This document shows, piece by piece, positions 10,526-20,241 of a stretch of DNA of 64,000 bases. The notes under the pieces were generated by a model that was not told the DNA's origin, did no database searches, and saw nothing but the letters and a program-made list of their open reading frames with translations. Position 1 is the first letter of the stretch; every line of letters begins with the position of its first letter. The stretch lies in assembly GCF_003144195.1 (NCBI RefSeq), contig NW_020290047.1, forward strand, positions 62,001 through 126,000, written 5' to 3'. This stretch comes from Ceraceosorus guamensis. Taxonomy: Eukaryota > Basidiomycota > Exobasidiomycetes > Ceraceosorales > Ceraceosoraceae. Position numbers and translations under genes: made by a program.

Positions 10526-13500
10526 ATGTCGCTGAGGAATTCCAATTCAGGTCGCAGCTATCCTCCCCGAGCAGGGTCGACTGGGGCATCGACACGCGCG
10601 TACCCTTCCCGACCTCAGACCTCCGAGAGTCAGCGCAACGGATCTGCTCCGGATGCCGGCGATGATGTGCGCAATGGGTCAGTCAGGGATCAAAGGGGCT
10701 CTGCTTCGGCTGACAGTCTGCAACAAAGGGGCTCGACATTCGTGCAGCAGCCTAGGGACAGATCCACGCCTGCTGCAGCGTTGTCGCCGCAATTGACGGA
10801 CCAACAAATCAATAGGGTCACGTACAAGGTGAGCGAATGGTGACGATGAAAGTCGCGTACGTGCTCCTGACGGACATCGCCTCTAAAATCGTAGAACGCG
10901 ACCATCAAAGCCCTCATCGATCCCACGCTGCCGGTGGTCGATGTCATCCGCCAACTGTGCGCAAACGCCCATCTAGGGGTGCAAGAGCCTCCCGCCCTCT
11001 TCGCCCTACGTGATGAGGAGAATGAGGAGCTTATTGATGATGCAACCCTCGCAAAGAAGATTCGCGCAGGCCGCAACTTGAGGTGAGCGCATGCCTCGCG
11101 GACAGCTCGTGGCGGAATCTCTGATGGATGACTTTTGCCTTATGATATCAGACTCTGTTCTTCGCCCACTATCGAAGCTGTCGAGATGGTCGATAAGCTG
11201 TCCACGCGCGAAGAGCGGACCCTCAAGATGGCGACGTATACGCTGCAGCGACTTATAAGGGAACCGCCATTCCTGGAAGAATTCCTCAGGAGAGGCGGAG
11301 CGGATGAACTCATTGGTATCACCATGAGCTTGGACAGCGGTAACACTCTGGCCTACGCTCTAGCATGCATGCAGAACTTGATGGAAAGCAGCGACGATGG
11401 ATGGGATGATCTGGAAGGAAGCTTCATTGCAAAGGTAAGCCGGCCTTAGTCCGGGCTCGAGACGCGAGTTGACGCTAACAGCTCACTCGGGCTGCCCGCT
11501 CATCACAGGTGGTGCACATTCTCGCAACGCAGGATCGCATCAATGTTTGCAGACCGGCGACGGCGATTCTCAAAAAGCTGGTCCTGTCGGGGCCAGACTC
11601 TGCGTCACTACCACGGGAAAGCGTGGCGCGCGGGGAGAGAGAGGACGAAGAAGGCGGTCCGCCAGGTGCTGCTCGGGGTCAAGCCGTGTTTCAGTACGGC
11701 TTCGAAGTTGTCTACAACGAGATCCGACGGGAGCCAGCCTTTCTCAGCACATTGACGCAGAGACTTGGGAGCGCCGATACAACCCTCTGTCTTTACAGGT
11801 GAGCGACAAGGCCCGGACACGCCAGCCTCGAGCACTCACCCATTCTGGCTGGATCTCCCTCTGCAGTCTGAGCCTCATCAACAGTCTCATGCGGCATGCC
11901 TCGCCGAGCCTGTTCGAGACATTCACAGCTGAGCTAGACAAGCTCAATGTGTCGAAAGCTGTGACGAGGCTGATGGATTCCACTCGAGGCGAAGAGCTCT
12001 CTTCATCCATTCTCGAATACCAGAACAACGTGATTCGTGTTCTTCATAAGCGGCTCAACACTTCAGTTAGCCCCACCAAGCAGCGTCACGCAAGTGCTTT
12101 GTCACACATCTGGCTCCAGGCGCAAGTCACCGAGACGGTCAGCAGTGACGATACCGATCCTGACGGTAATAGGTCTCTTCCTGCTGTGCCCGGCAGTGCC
12201 GGCAATCGTTTCAAATGGAGAAGACTGGGCTTTGAGACGGAGAACATCAGTAAGGAGTTCACGCGCACCGGATGGCTTGGACTGGAATGCTGCGAAAGCT
12301 TTGTCAATGGAGATCCGGAAGCTTACGCCAAGGTGGGTTGCTTTGCGAGGTATGCTGGTGGGTCACCATCGACTTACTGACACTGAAGCTCGGGGCGAGC
12401 GCAACAGATCATTCTGGAGCAAATCAATCGTCCGGCGAACAGGCGTTGTCCCTGGGGTCTCGCGTCACTCGAAGTAGTCGAGATACTCTCCGACCATTAC
12501 GACGTCGACTCCGGATACACCAGCTCGACAGAGTTCATGCCCTACATTCTGTCCTTTTCCAGGGTACACTCGCTATCTTTACGCTTCTTTCTGCGAATGT
12601 GGAGCGAGAGCGGTGCAGCGCGATCTGATTTCGCAAGGGTGAGCGCCTTGGTGCGCAGCCAGGTGAAGGAAGCCTTACGGTCGGAAGCATCCAGGACGTG
12701 GTTCGAGGTCGAGCGCGACTTCATCGAATCTGACTATCGCCTGGTCAGAGATAGGCAGATGCGAGAGCTGGAAGTTGGCGACGACTTTGCCAGCAAAGCT
12801 AGTGTCAGAAATCTTCGTGGAAGGTTGTACCGAGAAAGCTACGAGTTTGTCAGGCAACAGCGCATTCAGTGCTTGCTGGAAGGAGCCTGGTTCAAAAGCC
12901 CTCCGCAGACAACCAAGAATAGTGAGCCTCTTAGCTCTGGTCGCGTATCTCGCGCAGGAATGGCTGGAGGAAGTACGAGCCCATACGGCCTTGTGACCGC
13001 TAGACCCTGGCGATTCTACAGGCTCAGTCCGAACAAGAAAGTACTGCACTACTGCGAAGCTCTGGAGATTGGGCCCATCCGAAGCGGGCTGGACGACCTC
13101 CCTGAGCGCATCGACTTGGGTCTGGTGTCAGAAGTATCGGTCCAGCAACCCACCGGACAGAGCGCTGAAAATTCTCTAGCCTTCAGTTTGCTGCGCGCTC
13201 CTGATGTCAGTCTCGCGGACTTTGTGGCGCTCAATGCGAGCCAGTACAGCGAGTGGGTGGACGGGCTGGGCATGCTTCGCGGTGAAGGAGGAGTTGTCAG
13301 CACCAAGGAGACTGCCGAATTCATACAGGCGTTGACGGACATCGCCGTCAAGGTCAAATTGCTAGACTTGACGGGAGAGAGGGTGAGTTCGATGATCGCG
13401 AGGTGAAGTGGTTTCCGCTCCTAACGTGCGGACGTTTTGCCTTCCACTGTCCACGTCCAGATTGAGATACCACAGTCTTTGCCGCTTGCGCCCTTGCCTG

Positions 13501-13532
13501 TCACCACTTCATTCTTTTTTGCCGATCTGTAG
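10526..13532 (+). CDS. ELMO/CED-12 family protein, partner of DOCK-type Rac exchange factors
   Basis: Seven exons join in phase: 10526-10828, 10895-11082, 11152-11434, 11509-11798, 11867-12332, 12408-13382 and 13461-13532, giving 858 residues. After a Ser/Arg-rich N terminus comes a helical armadillo-like region (EEFLRRGGADELIGI; SLINSLMRHASPSLFETF). The ELMO domain follows from about residue 470 (WRRLGFETENISKEF, then TGWLGLECCESF and CPWGLASLEVVEIL), then a PH-like region (TARPWRFYRLSPNKKVLHYC). The terminal exon encodes IEIPQSLPLAPLPV, matching the proline-rich tail by which ELMO binds the DOCK SH3 domain. The family acts with DOCK proteins on Rac/Rho5 GTPases in actin polarity and stress responses. 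Splicing the last intron rather than stopping at 13406 is supported by this tail. Confidence 0.88.
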
Positions 13533-13890
13533 AATACTGCTTCGATGTGCAAGTCCCACTTAGTGAACCCGCAAGGCCCACAGTAATAATGTGGCGGTAG
13601 AGATAGAGACCCCAGCAAAGGTGCTGGTGCGGCGAATTATGTTTGCCTGCCTATCTGGTTGCATGGCTTGGCGCATGTTCATGTTGTGATTGACAGTGAG
13701 ATTGGGACTAGTAGACAGGACTCGTGTAAACAGTGCGCGATAGCGATCGCCAAGCTTTGGTGGACCTGTGGACAGATCCTGCGGTCCTGCCGCGTTGCCA
13801 CGAGCTTTGGCGCGAGTCGTCGCTAACTTGTTACGCGCCGTGCAGCGGGGTCAAGCGCTATGCGAGCACCACCCAACGCGGCAAAGGGGG

Positions 13891-13930
13891 CGAGGCGAGG
13901 CGAGGCGAGGGCGAGGGCGAGAAGGCGAGG
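13891..13930 (+). repeat. CGAGG/GCGAGG simple repeat
   Basis: Four tandem CGAGG units are followed by degenerate GCGAGG copies. It lies in non-coding sequence. Confidence 0.8.
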
Positions 13931-14360
13931 CTGATCATGTGGTACTCGATGAGGCCTTGCGTGCTTCTTCGTGAGCGGATCTGCTGTACCTACCTGTATG
14001 TACAAGTAGTAGTGCATCACCCACCGCATGTGGTCTGGCCGCGTAGCTTTCGTCTGTGCCGGGTGGGGCCGAAAGGCGGGCTGTCCGCCAGCAGCACGAT
14101 CATGCAAAAAGAAGCTGCTTGATTTGCGCCTGCGTTGGTCCAACAGCCTGCATGCTTTGACGGCCGTTGGATTGATTGTCCTGTCATGCGCGCGCGCGCC
14201 CTCGAAGCGCAGGAAATGCTGGGCTGCTGCTCGATCGCCAACTTAGCATTCGTGATTGCGTTGGACATCAGACGGCTGTGACTGTGGGAGCGTTTGACGT
14301 GCGTTCGAGATTCGCTATTGTCAGGTGGCGTACGCAATTCAGGAAGGGATGGATGGACGT

Positions 14361-14385
14361 ACTGTACTGTACTGTACTGTACTGT
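14361..14385 (+). repeat. (ACTGT)5 microsatellite
   Basis: Five perfect tandem copies of ACTGT lie in the intergenic gap upstream of the Ser/Pro-rich gene. Such a tract is likely to vary in copy number between strains. Confidence 0.9.
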
Positions 14386-15254
14386 ACACGCTTTACCTTC
14401 TCGGCAGAGTGATCTCCGTCTTGCGTCCACACAAATTCAACGATCCACGTGAGTATGCCTTTTTCACAGATCTAACATTCACTCAGACTACAGTCACGAG
14501 TCTAGTACATACACATTTTTGATTCTGTGGACTGACTAGCAGTCTTGAGTCACGAGCAAACGCTTACGACTGTGACTGATGATCTGACCGCAACGGTGAT
14601 TAGGAATTTGAACCGCGCGCCGCAGGTATTATTCCAGCCTGCACTACTACTACTAGTACTACTCTCTGCTGCTACTGTACACTCATCAGACTGCCTTTTG
14701 CATGGCTTGGGTGCTCATGAGTTGAGTGTGATTCCCAAGCAAGAGTCGTGAGTGGAGTCACAGCCATAGTGCGGCCGCGAGAGTGATTGCTGCCGCACTG
14801 TGCCCGGCAAGCACCGTCATCACAGTTGCGCTTATTATGCACCATCCACGCGATCTGCATACCTGCGGGTTGCTCCTGCGTGCCCTATGCATGCACCAAG
14901 AGGCGCAGCAGGCGGAAAGCAAGTTCGTCCTTCTGCGTGTGTGTCCGAGCGGTCGTCTGCGCATCGATGCCTAAATCGCGTGTTTGTTTGGAACTCCGAC
15001 GATGGGAAGGGGGAATGGGTGGGGAAGAGGAACTGGCATCGTGTGCGCGGCAGACATGATGCCCGCTGACTGCCTCGCACCCAAAGTGCCTTGGCCTTCT
15101 GGCCCTTACTTGTACAGCAGTACCTCGGACGAGACAAGTCTTTTGAAGATGCGGCAGATGAACGAGATTCGCGATTGCAAGGAGATGACGGCGCATCGAG
15201 CCATCTCCGTGCGCTCTGCTGGCTCGATGCCTCGTGACGGTGCGCAGCCTCATC

Positions 15255-15296
15255 GTACAGTCGTGAGTACCCACGACTCAAGACTCGTGACTGTAC
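15255..15296. repeat. Imperfect inverted repeat built from ACTCACGACT words
   Basis: GTACAGTC at 15255-15262 is the exact reverse complement of GACTGTAC at 15289-15296. The arms continue imperfectly inward, and a further ACGACTCAAGACTCGTGA pair sits between them. Total span is 42 bases. It could fold as a hairpin or form a dyad binding site; neither can be told from sequence alone. Confidence 0.65.
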
Positions 15297-15891
15297 CTAC
15301 ACACACATATACCTGGCACGAGACTCACTACAACCAGGCTTCTTTTTGTGTTTCCGTTGCCATTGCCGCTGCATCACTGCTTGATCATCCACCTCCCCGC
15401 ACCTTGCACCTCTCCTGCTGCGTTTCGCTGCCAGCATCTCTGACGGAGGGAGGCTTCATGCATGCTGCACGCGACGCACGGTCGATCGGCCCATCACACC
15501 AAGCTCTCCTGCTTCTCTGTCGATTTACGATTTTGGAGGGACGCAGCCCATGATTTTGCTCGTCCGACCAGTCACTCACGTTCACAAACTTATCTGCCGA
15601 CCGCTGTGCTCACTTCTGCTTGCCGTACTCACCTTTACTGTGCCGACTGTTCCCGAGTGCGACTGTGGCGCTCGCGCGAGTCTGCTGCCAAGACCTGCTG
15701 GACTCTGATTGCCTCATTTTCATTTCGTCTTTCATTTACGCCTGCGCTCGCCCTTGGCCGATCAGCTACACGAAGAACACCTCCGGAACAGGAAGGTTTC
15801 TGCATCGTACCTCTTCACTCCTCTATACGCGTCACCCGCACCTCGCCGGTGATCAACGGTGATAGCACAGCGCCAACGTCTGGTGGTCGAC

Positions 15892-18210
15892 ATGGTCACA
15901 GTGACGCGCGCAGCGGGGGGAACCATGTCCCAGCCAGGACCTTCAAAGCGAAGGACTCTGTTCGGTATTGGGCGCAAGAGCGCCTCCAATGATGCGTCGG
16001 AGCACTCTTGGCCCAGCGATGATCCACATCGGGCCGCTCGGGCCGCTCCGGAGCAGCCGCGGGTCAGCTCACCGCCTCCTCAAAAGCTCCCACCTCTCTC
16101 GTTTGGCTCAGCAGCTTCGGACCTGCCCAGCACTAGTAGCGGCGGAGACTATTGGAGCGCGGGGCAAAGCACTACTCGTGAGCCAGCCTCGCCCAAGTAC
16201 GCCGCTTCTGCCATACCGGCTCGGCCTCCTCGTCCTGAGTCACCCAGCTCCGCGGCTCGACCTAGCGGGGCTCCCCCTGGGTCAGATACGCGGAGTGCCA
16301 TGCCTGCGGCGCAAGCTGAGGCCATCTACACCGCTGTAGAGCTGCCCACAAACTTCACGGATCCGTTTCGCGGAGGCGGGGTTGAGATTGGAGTCGAGCC
16401 TTATATTGGGTCTTCAGGGCTCAGAACTTCGCGAAGCGCCTCGGAGGATGCAACTGGTACTTCAAGAGCCACAGGATCGCAACACGTCAGCGACGCAGCG
16501 ATCGTGAAGCTGAGCGGTCTGCCTGCCCAAGGTGCCCGCCCTCGGCAAGATAGTGCTCCTGCGGCCGGCGTTAGGCACCTACGGGCTCGTAGTCATTTCA
16601 GCATTCCAGACGTTGTTGTGACATCGTGCGAGGAAGAAGGCGAGCAGCAGCACTTCGAGGTCAAAGTGCCGATCGCCAAACGTCGCAGCTTCGTCATAGC
16701 ACAGCCAAAGGATCAGATCAATCCCGCGTCCCCAACGCGACCAAAGCCAAGCAGTCCCAAGCGAGTCCAGCCGCCTCGAACCCGGACAGAACCTCTGATC
16801 AAGCTAGACCTTGATATTGCTCACCTGACGAGCAAGGACGGTGGGATGTCCGGCTCGCCGACTGCTGCGGTAGGACCCACACACAGTCCGCCTTCTACAG
16901 TATCTTCGTCATCTGGAGAGGTCAAACGCGCCAGAAAGGTGTCTCTTCCACTGCTGTGGGGCGGAGGCAGCAAGAAGACAGAGGAAGATGGCAAAGGCGT
17001 GTACGAGCAGCCATCGCCTCCTTCATCTGCTGGAAGCGTAGCTACCCTGCCCGGTGCTTCGCGCTTCCCCGTTCCTACAAAATCCATCATGAGCAAGAAA
17101 GAGGCTCGGGCGAAAGCAAAAGAGGAGCAGTCTTTGATGAAAGAGCTGGAAAAGGTGGACAAGATGGTCAGAGAGCACGACAGAAAAATGCAAAAGGAGA
17201 TGGCAAAAGCCAAAAGTAGAGAGAGAAAGAGTGCTTCGGAGTCCGGCGGGAATGCGATCGAAGGCGCGAGCGCCACAAGCAGAGCGCTGCGAAGGCTGAC
17301 CATCTTCAGCGCTTCATCGAAGGCAAGGCCGACGCCACCCTCTCCTATGCCCCCCCCGCCAGGCACACACTTAAGTGGTCATGAGTCCCTTGCACGCAGA
17401 TCCAGCCGGAGAATGCAGGCCGCATCTCGACCTATTGTCCGCCAGGAAGCATCAGCAGTGATACGGAATTCTGAGCTGGTCGAGCCAACCTCACCTCCCG
17501 GAGCTCCTCTTAGGCACGACTCGTCAGATTGGGCAGATGAAGTTCAATATGATCAGCCAGTGAGCCCGCCTCAAGCTGTACGACCAAGCTCCTCTTCCTC
17601 TTCCATACAGCGTGCCTTGGCTATGAGCGATGCAGAGTCGCAGATGCTTCGCAAAAAGGCGTCCCTACGCCGGCGTCCGTCCCAGCAACGAGCAGAGTCT
17701 CGACGATCAAGTAGGGTGGTCGAGTCGGAATGGGCAGATGAGATCACTGTTCAAGGTGATGGGCAAGTGACGCCACGGCCAGGATACGCCACCCCCCGAC
17801 CCCGCGCAGCAAGTCCAGCTACACCGACAATCCCTGCCACAGACACGGCCGCTGCGGCGCGCCGAATTTCAACGAAACCAGAGCGACCGCCTCGCCGCTC
17901 TCCCTCACCAGAGCAAATACGAGCCAGTGCCGCTTCTCCGATCTCCTTTTCGCGACCCTTTCGTCAAAGCAGCATCATAAGCTCGGATGACGATGGCTTC
18001 TCCTCCGCTTCCACCACCGCTCCTCCCACTCCTACCTCTACGGATCAGACTGGCGCCGGCATTGCCAAGTCTAGATCACCGCCCGCTAACCCGAATGGGT
18101 TCGCTTTTCCCGCTCGCGCAGGCAGGTCCGGTACGCTGCCTTCCATTCATTCTCCACAGCATGATGCTCGAGATCCTCTTGCTAGGAGCACTAGCGATCC
18201 CCAATTGTAA
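15892..18210 (+). CDS. Ser/Pro-rich protein with coiled coil and two WADE motifs, function unknown
   Basis: A single uninterrupted frame of about 772 residues. I take the ATG at 15892; the ATG at 15925 (MSQPGPSKRRTLFG) also has good context and could be the real start. The protein is mostly disordered, rich in Ser, Pro, Arg and Ala. Around residues 395-447 there is a charged helix (KKEARAKAKEEQSLMKELEK and on) expected to form a coiled coil. Two short similar motifs, SSDWADEVQYDQPVSPP near residue 543 and ESEWADEITVQG near 611, look like duplicated linear binding motifs. Many SP and TP sites could be phosphorylated by proline-directed kinases. I do not recognise the family. The consistent frame over 2.3 kb makes the gene call strong. 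Confidence 0.8.
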   Translation: MVTVTRAAGGTMSQPGPSKRRTLFGIGRKSASNDASEHSWPSDDPHRAARAAPEQPRVSSPPPQKLPPLSFGSAASDLPSTSSGGDYWSAGQSTTREPASPKYAASAIPARPPRPESPSSAARPSGAPPGSDTRSAMPAAQAEAIYTAVELPTNFTDPFRGGGVEIGVEPYIGSSGLRTSRSASEDATGTSRATGSQHVSDAAIVKLSGLPAQGARPRQDSAPAAGVRHLRARSHFSIPDVVVTSCEEEGEQQHFEVKVPIAKRRSFVIAQPKDQINPASPTRPKPSSPKRVQPPRTRTEPLIKLDLDIAHLTSKDGGMSGSPTAAVGPTHSPPSTVSSSSGEVKRARKVSLPLLWGGGSKKTEEDGKGVYEQPSPPSSAGSVATLPGASRFPVPTKSIMSKKEARAKAKEEQSLMKELEKVDKMVREHDRKMQKEMAKAKSRERKSASESGGNAIEGASATSRALRRLTIFSASSKARPTPPSPMPPPPGTHLSGHESLARRSSRRMQAASRPIVRQEASAVIRNSELVEPTSPPGAPLRHDSSDWADEVQYDQPVSPPQAVRPSSSSSSIQRALAMSDAESQMLRKKASLRRRPSQQRAESRRSSRVVESEWADEITVQGDGQVTPRPGYATPRPRAASPATPTIPATDTAAAARRISTKPERPPRRSPSPEQIRASAASPISFSRPFRQSSIISSDDDGFSSASTTAPPTPTSTDQTGAGIAKSRSPPANPNGFAFPARAGRSGTLPSIHSPQHDARDPLARSTSDPQL

Positions 18211-19520
18211 TACTATTTGGCCTCATCTGGTCGTACCAGCGTCCACACGGTCCACCTTTTCGTTCTCTTTTGCGCACCTCTATCTCAACCATACCCGTGC
18301 ATCGTCTTCAATTTGCCTCACCTTTGCAATAAAATGCCTTCTTACTGGGACACCTGTGCCGAACTTTTCATGTCCATGCCTTTCGCTGGGGAAATCGTCC
18401 AGACGCTTACAGCACGGGTCCTCCGCCAAGATGAAAAGCATCGCTTCCGAATCGCGCATCCGATTGGCACTGCCGAAGTTGCGAGCGCGACATCCGGCTC
18501 GTCACACATGTGTACCAGACGCTCGATGGCGCACCTGAAGTATCACTTGGCTCTAACAGAGGGGCGAAACGTCGCCACAGCATGAATTGGATACGTGATC
18601 GAAGGCTGCTTCCGCATAGAAAGGAGTGGTGTACCTGATAAGCTGTCGTAGAGGCCTATGCTCGGAATGATCAGGAGCCCACCACACTCACGCCAGCGAA
18701 GCACCGAACAGCAAGCTCTCGAAGACGGGTCGCTTTCACAGTCGCGCGAAGGGCGCGGCGGGGCCCCTCGTACATCGCGACTCGTAAGCTGGGATGTGAG
18801 TCGGCGTGGTTGTCATAGCGGTACTGCAGGCAGTAGCACGCTGCGCAAGGCGTGCAGTCAAGGGCAGTCTCGCGCAACATTTTGGCTGGTCCTCACAGTA
18901 CTTGCTCTTCCTGAGGTCAAAGACCTCATCACGCATTGCAACATTCCGAGAATTCCGCTCCGCGCTGTAGTCAGCAGAGACTTTACAGGACCGGGATTAG
19001 AAAATCGTCGCGCAGCAAGAGGCTTTGTCATCCAAGCTGTACATCCTCCCCATTTTCACCACTATTTGTTGCGCCAAAAGGAGAGGTATGGACGCTGACG
19101 AACTGACCGCAGTGTGTGTAAATACCTGAAGGCAAGCCCAAAAATCTGTCATGATTCTGGTAGGTGTTCCACAAGCTGGCCTTAGACCATTCGTGAATCC
19201 GGATTGGTCCTCAACATCCCCCGCTAGATAACCCAAGATGCTGAAGGATCTGAGAGGAATCCTAGCCATCAGTATGAGGTGCAACTTGCTGTTGCTGTCA
19301 AGTGTCACGAGCGAAGATCAGGTGTTGCAAACAAGGGTGACGCGGAATTGGTGAGGAAACAGCGGGCCGCGACTATTGCAGATCTGCTGATTCATCGTGC
19401 ATTCTGTGCGCAGGTTCTGCTAATGGTCTAGCTACTAGAAACGGTGGTTCCAAAGCACAACTCTCATGCGAATGGTTGCAGAGGTCATCGGAGGGCTGAG
19501 AAGAGTGTGTTGCGCTGGGG
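18211..19520. other. Intergenic region, nothing recognised
   Basis: About 1.3 kb between the Ser/Pro-rich gene and the tRNA. Short open frames exist on both strands, but none shows a family signature, and they end where splice signals would be needed. It presumably holds the 3' UTR of the upstream gene. Confidence 0.4.
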
Positions 19521-19532
19521 AAAAAAAAAAAA
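19521..19532 (-). terminator. RNA polymerase III terminator of tRNA-Glu
   Basis: A run of 12 T on the minus strand begins two bases after the discriminator base of the tRNA, as expected for Pol III termination. Confidence 0.9.
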
Positions 19533-19533
19533 T

Positions 19534-19614
19534 TTCCCCGTCCGGGGTTCGAACCCGGGTCATCCGCGGACTATGCATGAGAGGCGGATATCCATACCAC
19601 TGGACCAACGAGGA
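19534..19614 (-). tRNA. tRNA-Glu (anticodon CTC) with a 9-nt intron
   Basis: Reading the minus strand, the acceptor TCCTCGT pairs with ACGGGGA, the D stem GTCC pairs with GGAT, the anticodon stem TCCGC pairs with GCGGA, and the T stem CCGGG pairs with CCCGG around TTCGAAC. The anticodon loop is CTCTCA-C once a 9-nt intron (19577-19569, TGCATAGTC) is removed after position 37, the usual place for eukaryotic nuclear tRNA introns. The anticodon CTC lies at 19581-19579. Mature length is 72 nt, as expected for tRNA-Glu. The A box (TGGTCCAGTGG) and B box (GGGTTCGAACC) are intact. Confidence 0.93.
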
Positions 19615-20241
19615 ATGACATGTTTCCGCGTGTTACCACTCGGAAGCCGCTGTGCGAACGATCGATCAACTTTAACATTTATAAACCCGTGCGCGAAGAA
19701 TGAAGCGAGCCTTCATCGTTCATTGCCGATTGTGATGCAATAAATCACGTGATTAAATGCTTCTTGCGCGCGGGAATTTAGGGGGCAGATATTACTCGGA
19801 GACGCGCGCGTTCAATTTTCGGAGACAACGCCATATATGGACGTACCAAAACGGCATTTATATGGCATTATTTGCCCTAATTTGCGCGCCCGGTAAGAGT
19901 CGCGAACGCGAACGAGAAGATCTTCAGAAGGAGCGCCGGGCACGTCGCCGACGGAGTTCGAACACGATCCCGTGTCATTCCACGCGCTCGCTGCTGTTCG
20001 GGCGTGACGGCATGGGGCTTCGTAGGCATGCGGGGCAATGTATCCTCGGGTTGGCTGGCTGGAGTGCGGCGGGTCTGATCAGGTCGACCTTGTGCCCGAA
20101 CGTGTCACACATCCATATGCTATATAGCCTCTGCAACGCGCGACAACCCACGAAGATGATGGGAAAGCCGAGCCCTTGTTCGACACGCGGATCTCTGTCA
20201 AGTTCTTGCCAGTCTGGGCGCTAGCGCAATGTCAAATGCAT
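19615..20241. other. Intergenic region between tRNA-Glu and flavocytochrome b2
   Basis: About 630 bases with a locally AT-richer patch near 19670-19880. No gene signature is visible. It probably contains the tRNA upstream region and the 3' UTR of the convergent-side gene. Confidence 0.4.

Larger units (their letters stand above)
13533..15891. other. Long intergenic region with simple repeats and dispersed words
   Basis: About 2.36 kb with no supportable gene. It contains a CGAGG-type run (13891-13930), an (ACTGT)5 run (14361-14385), ACTCACGACT-type words near 14540, 14740 and 15255, and a pyrimidine-rich stretch before the next start codon (15560-15860). Confidence 0.5.

Noticed and set aside
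11469-12380. Plus-strand open frame of 303 codons within the ELMO gene
   Set aside because: It reads through ELMO introns. The spliced model in phase with conserved ELMO sequence explains the same region.
13383-13406. Stop of the ELMO gene at 13406 by reading through the last donor
   Set aside because: The spliced alternative adds a tail matching the ELMO family, so the read-through stop is less likely.
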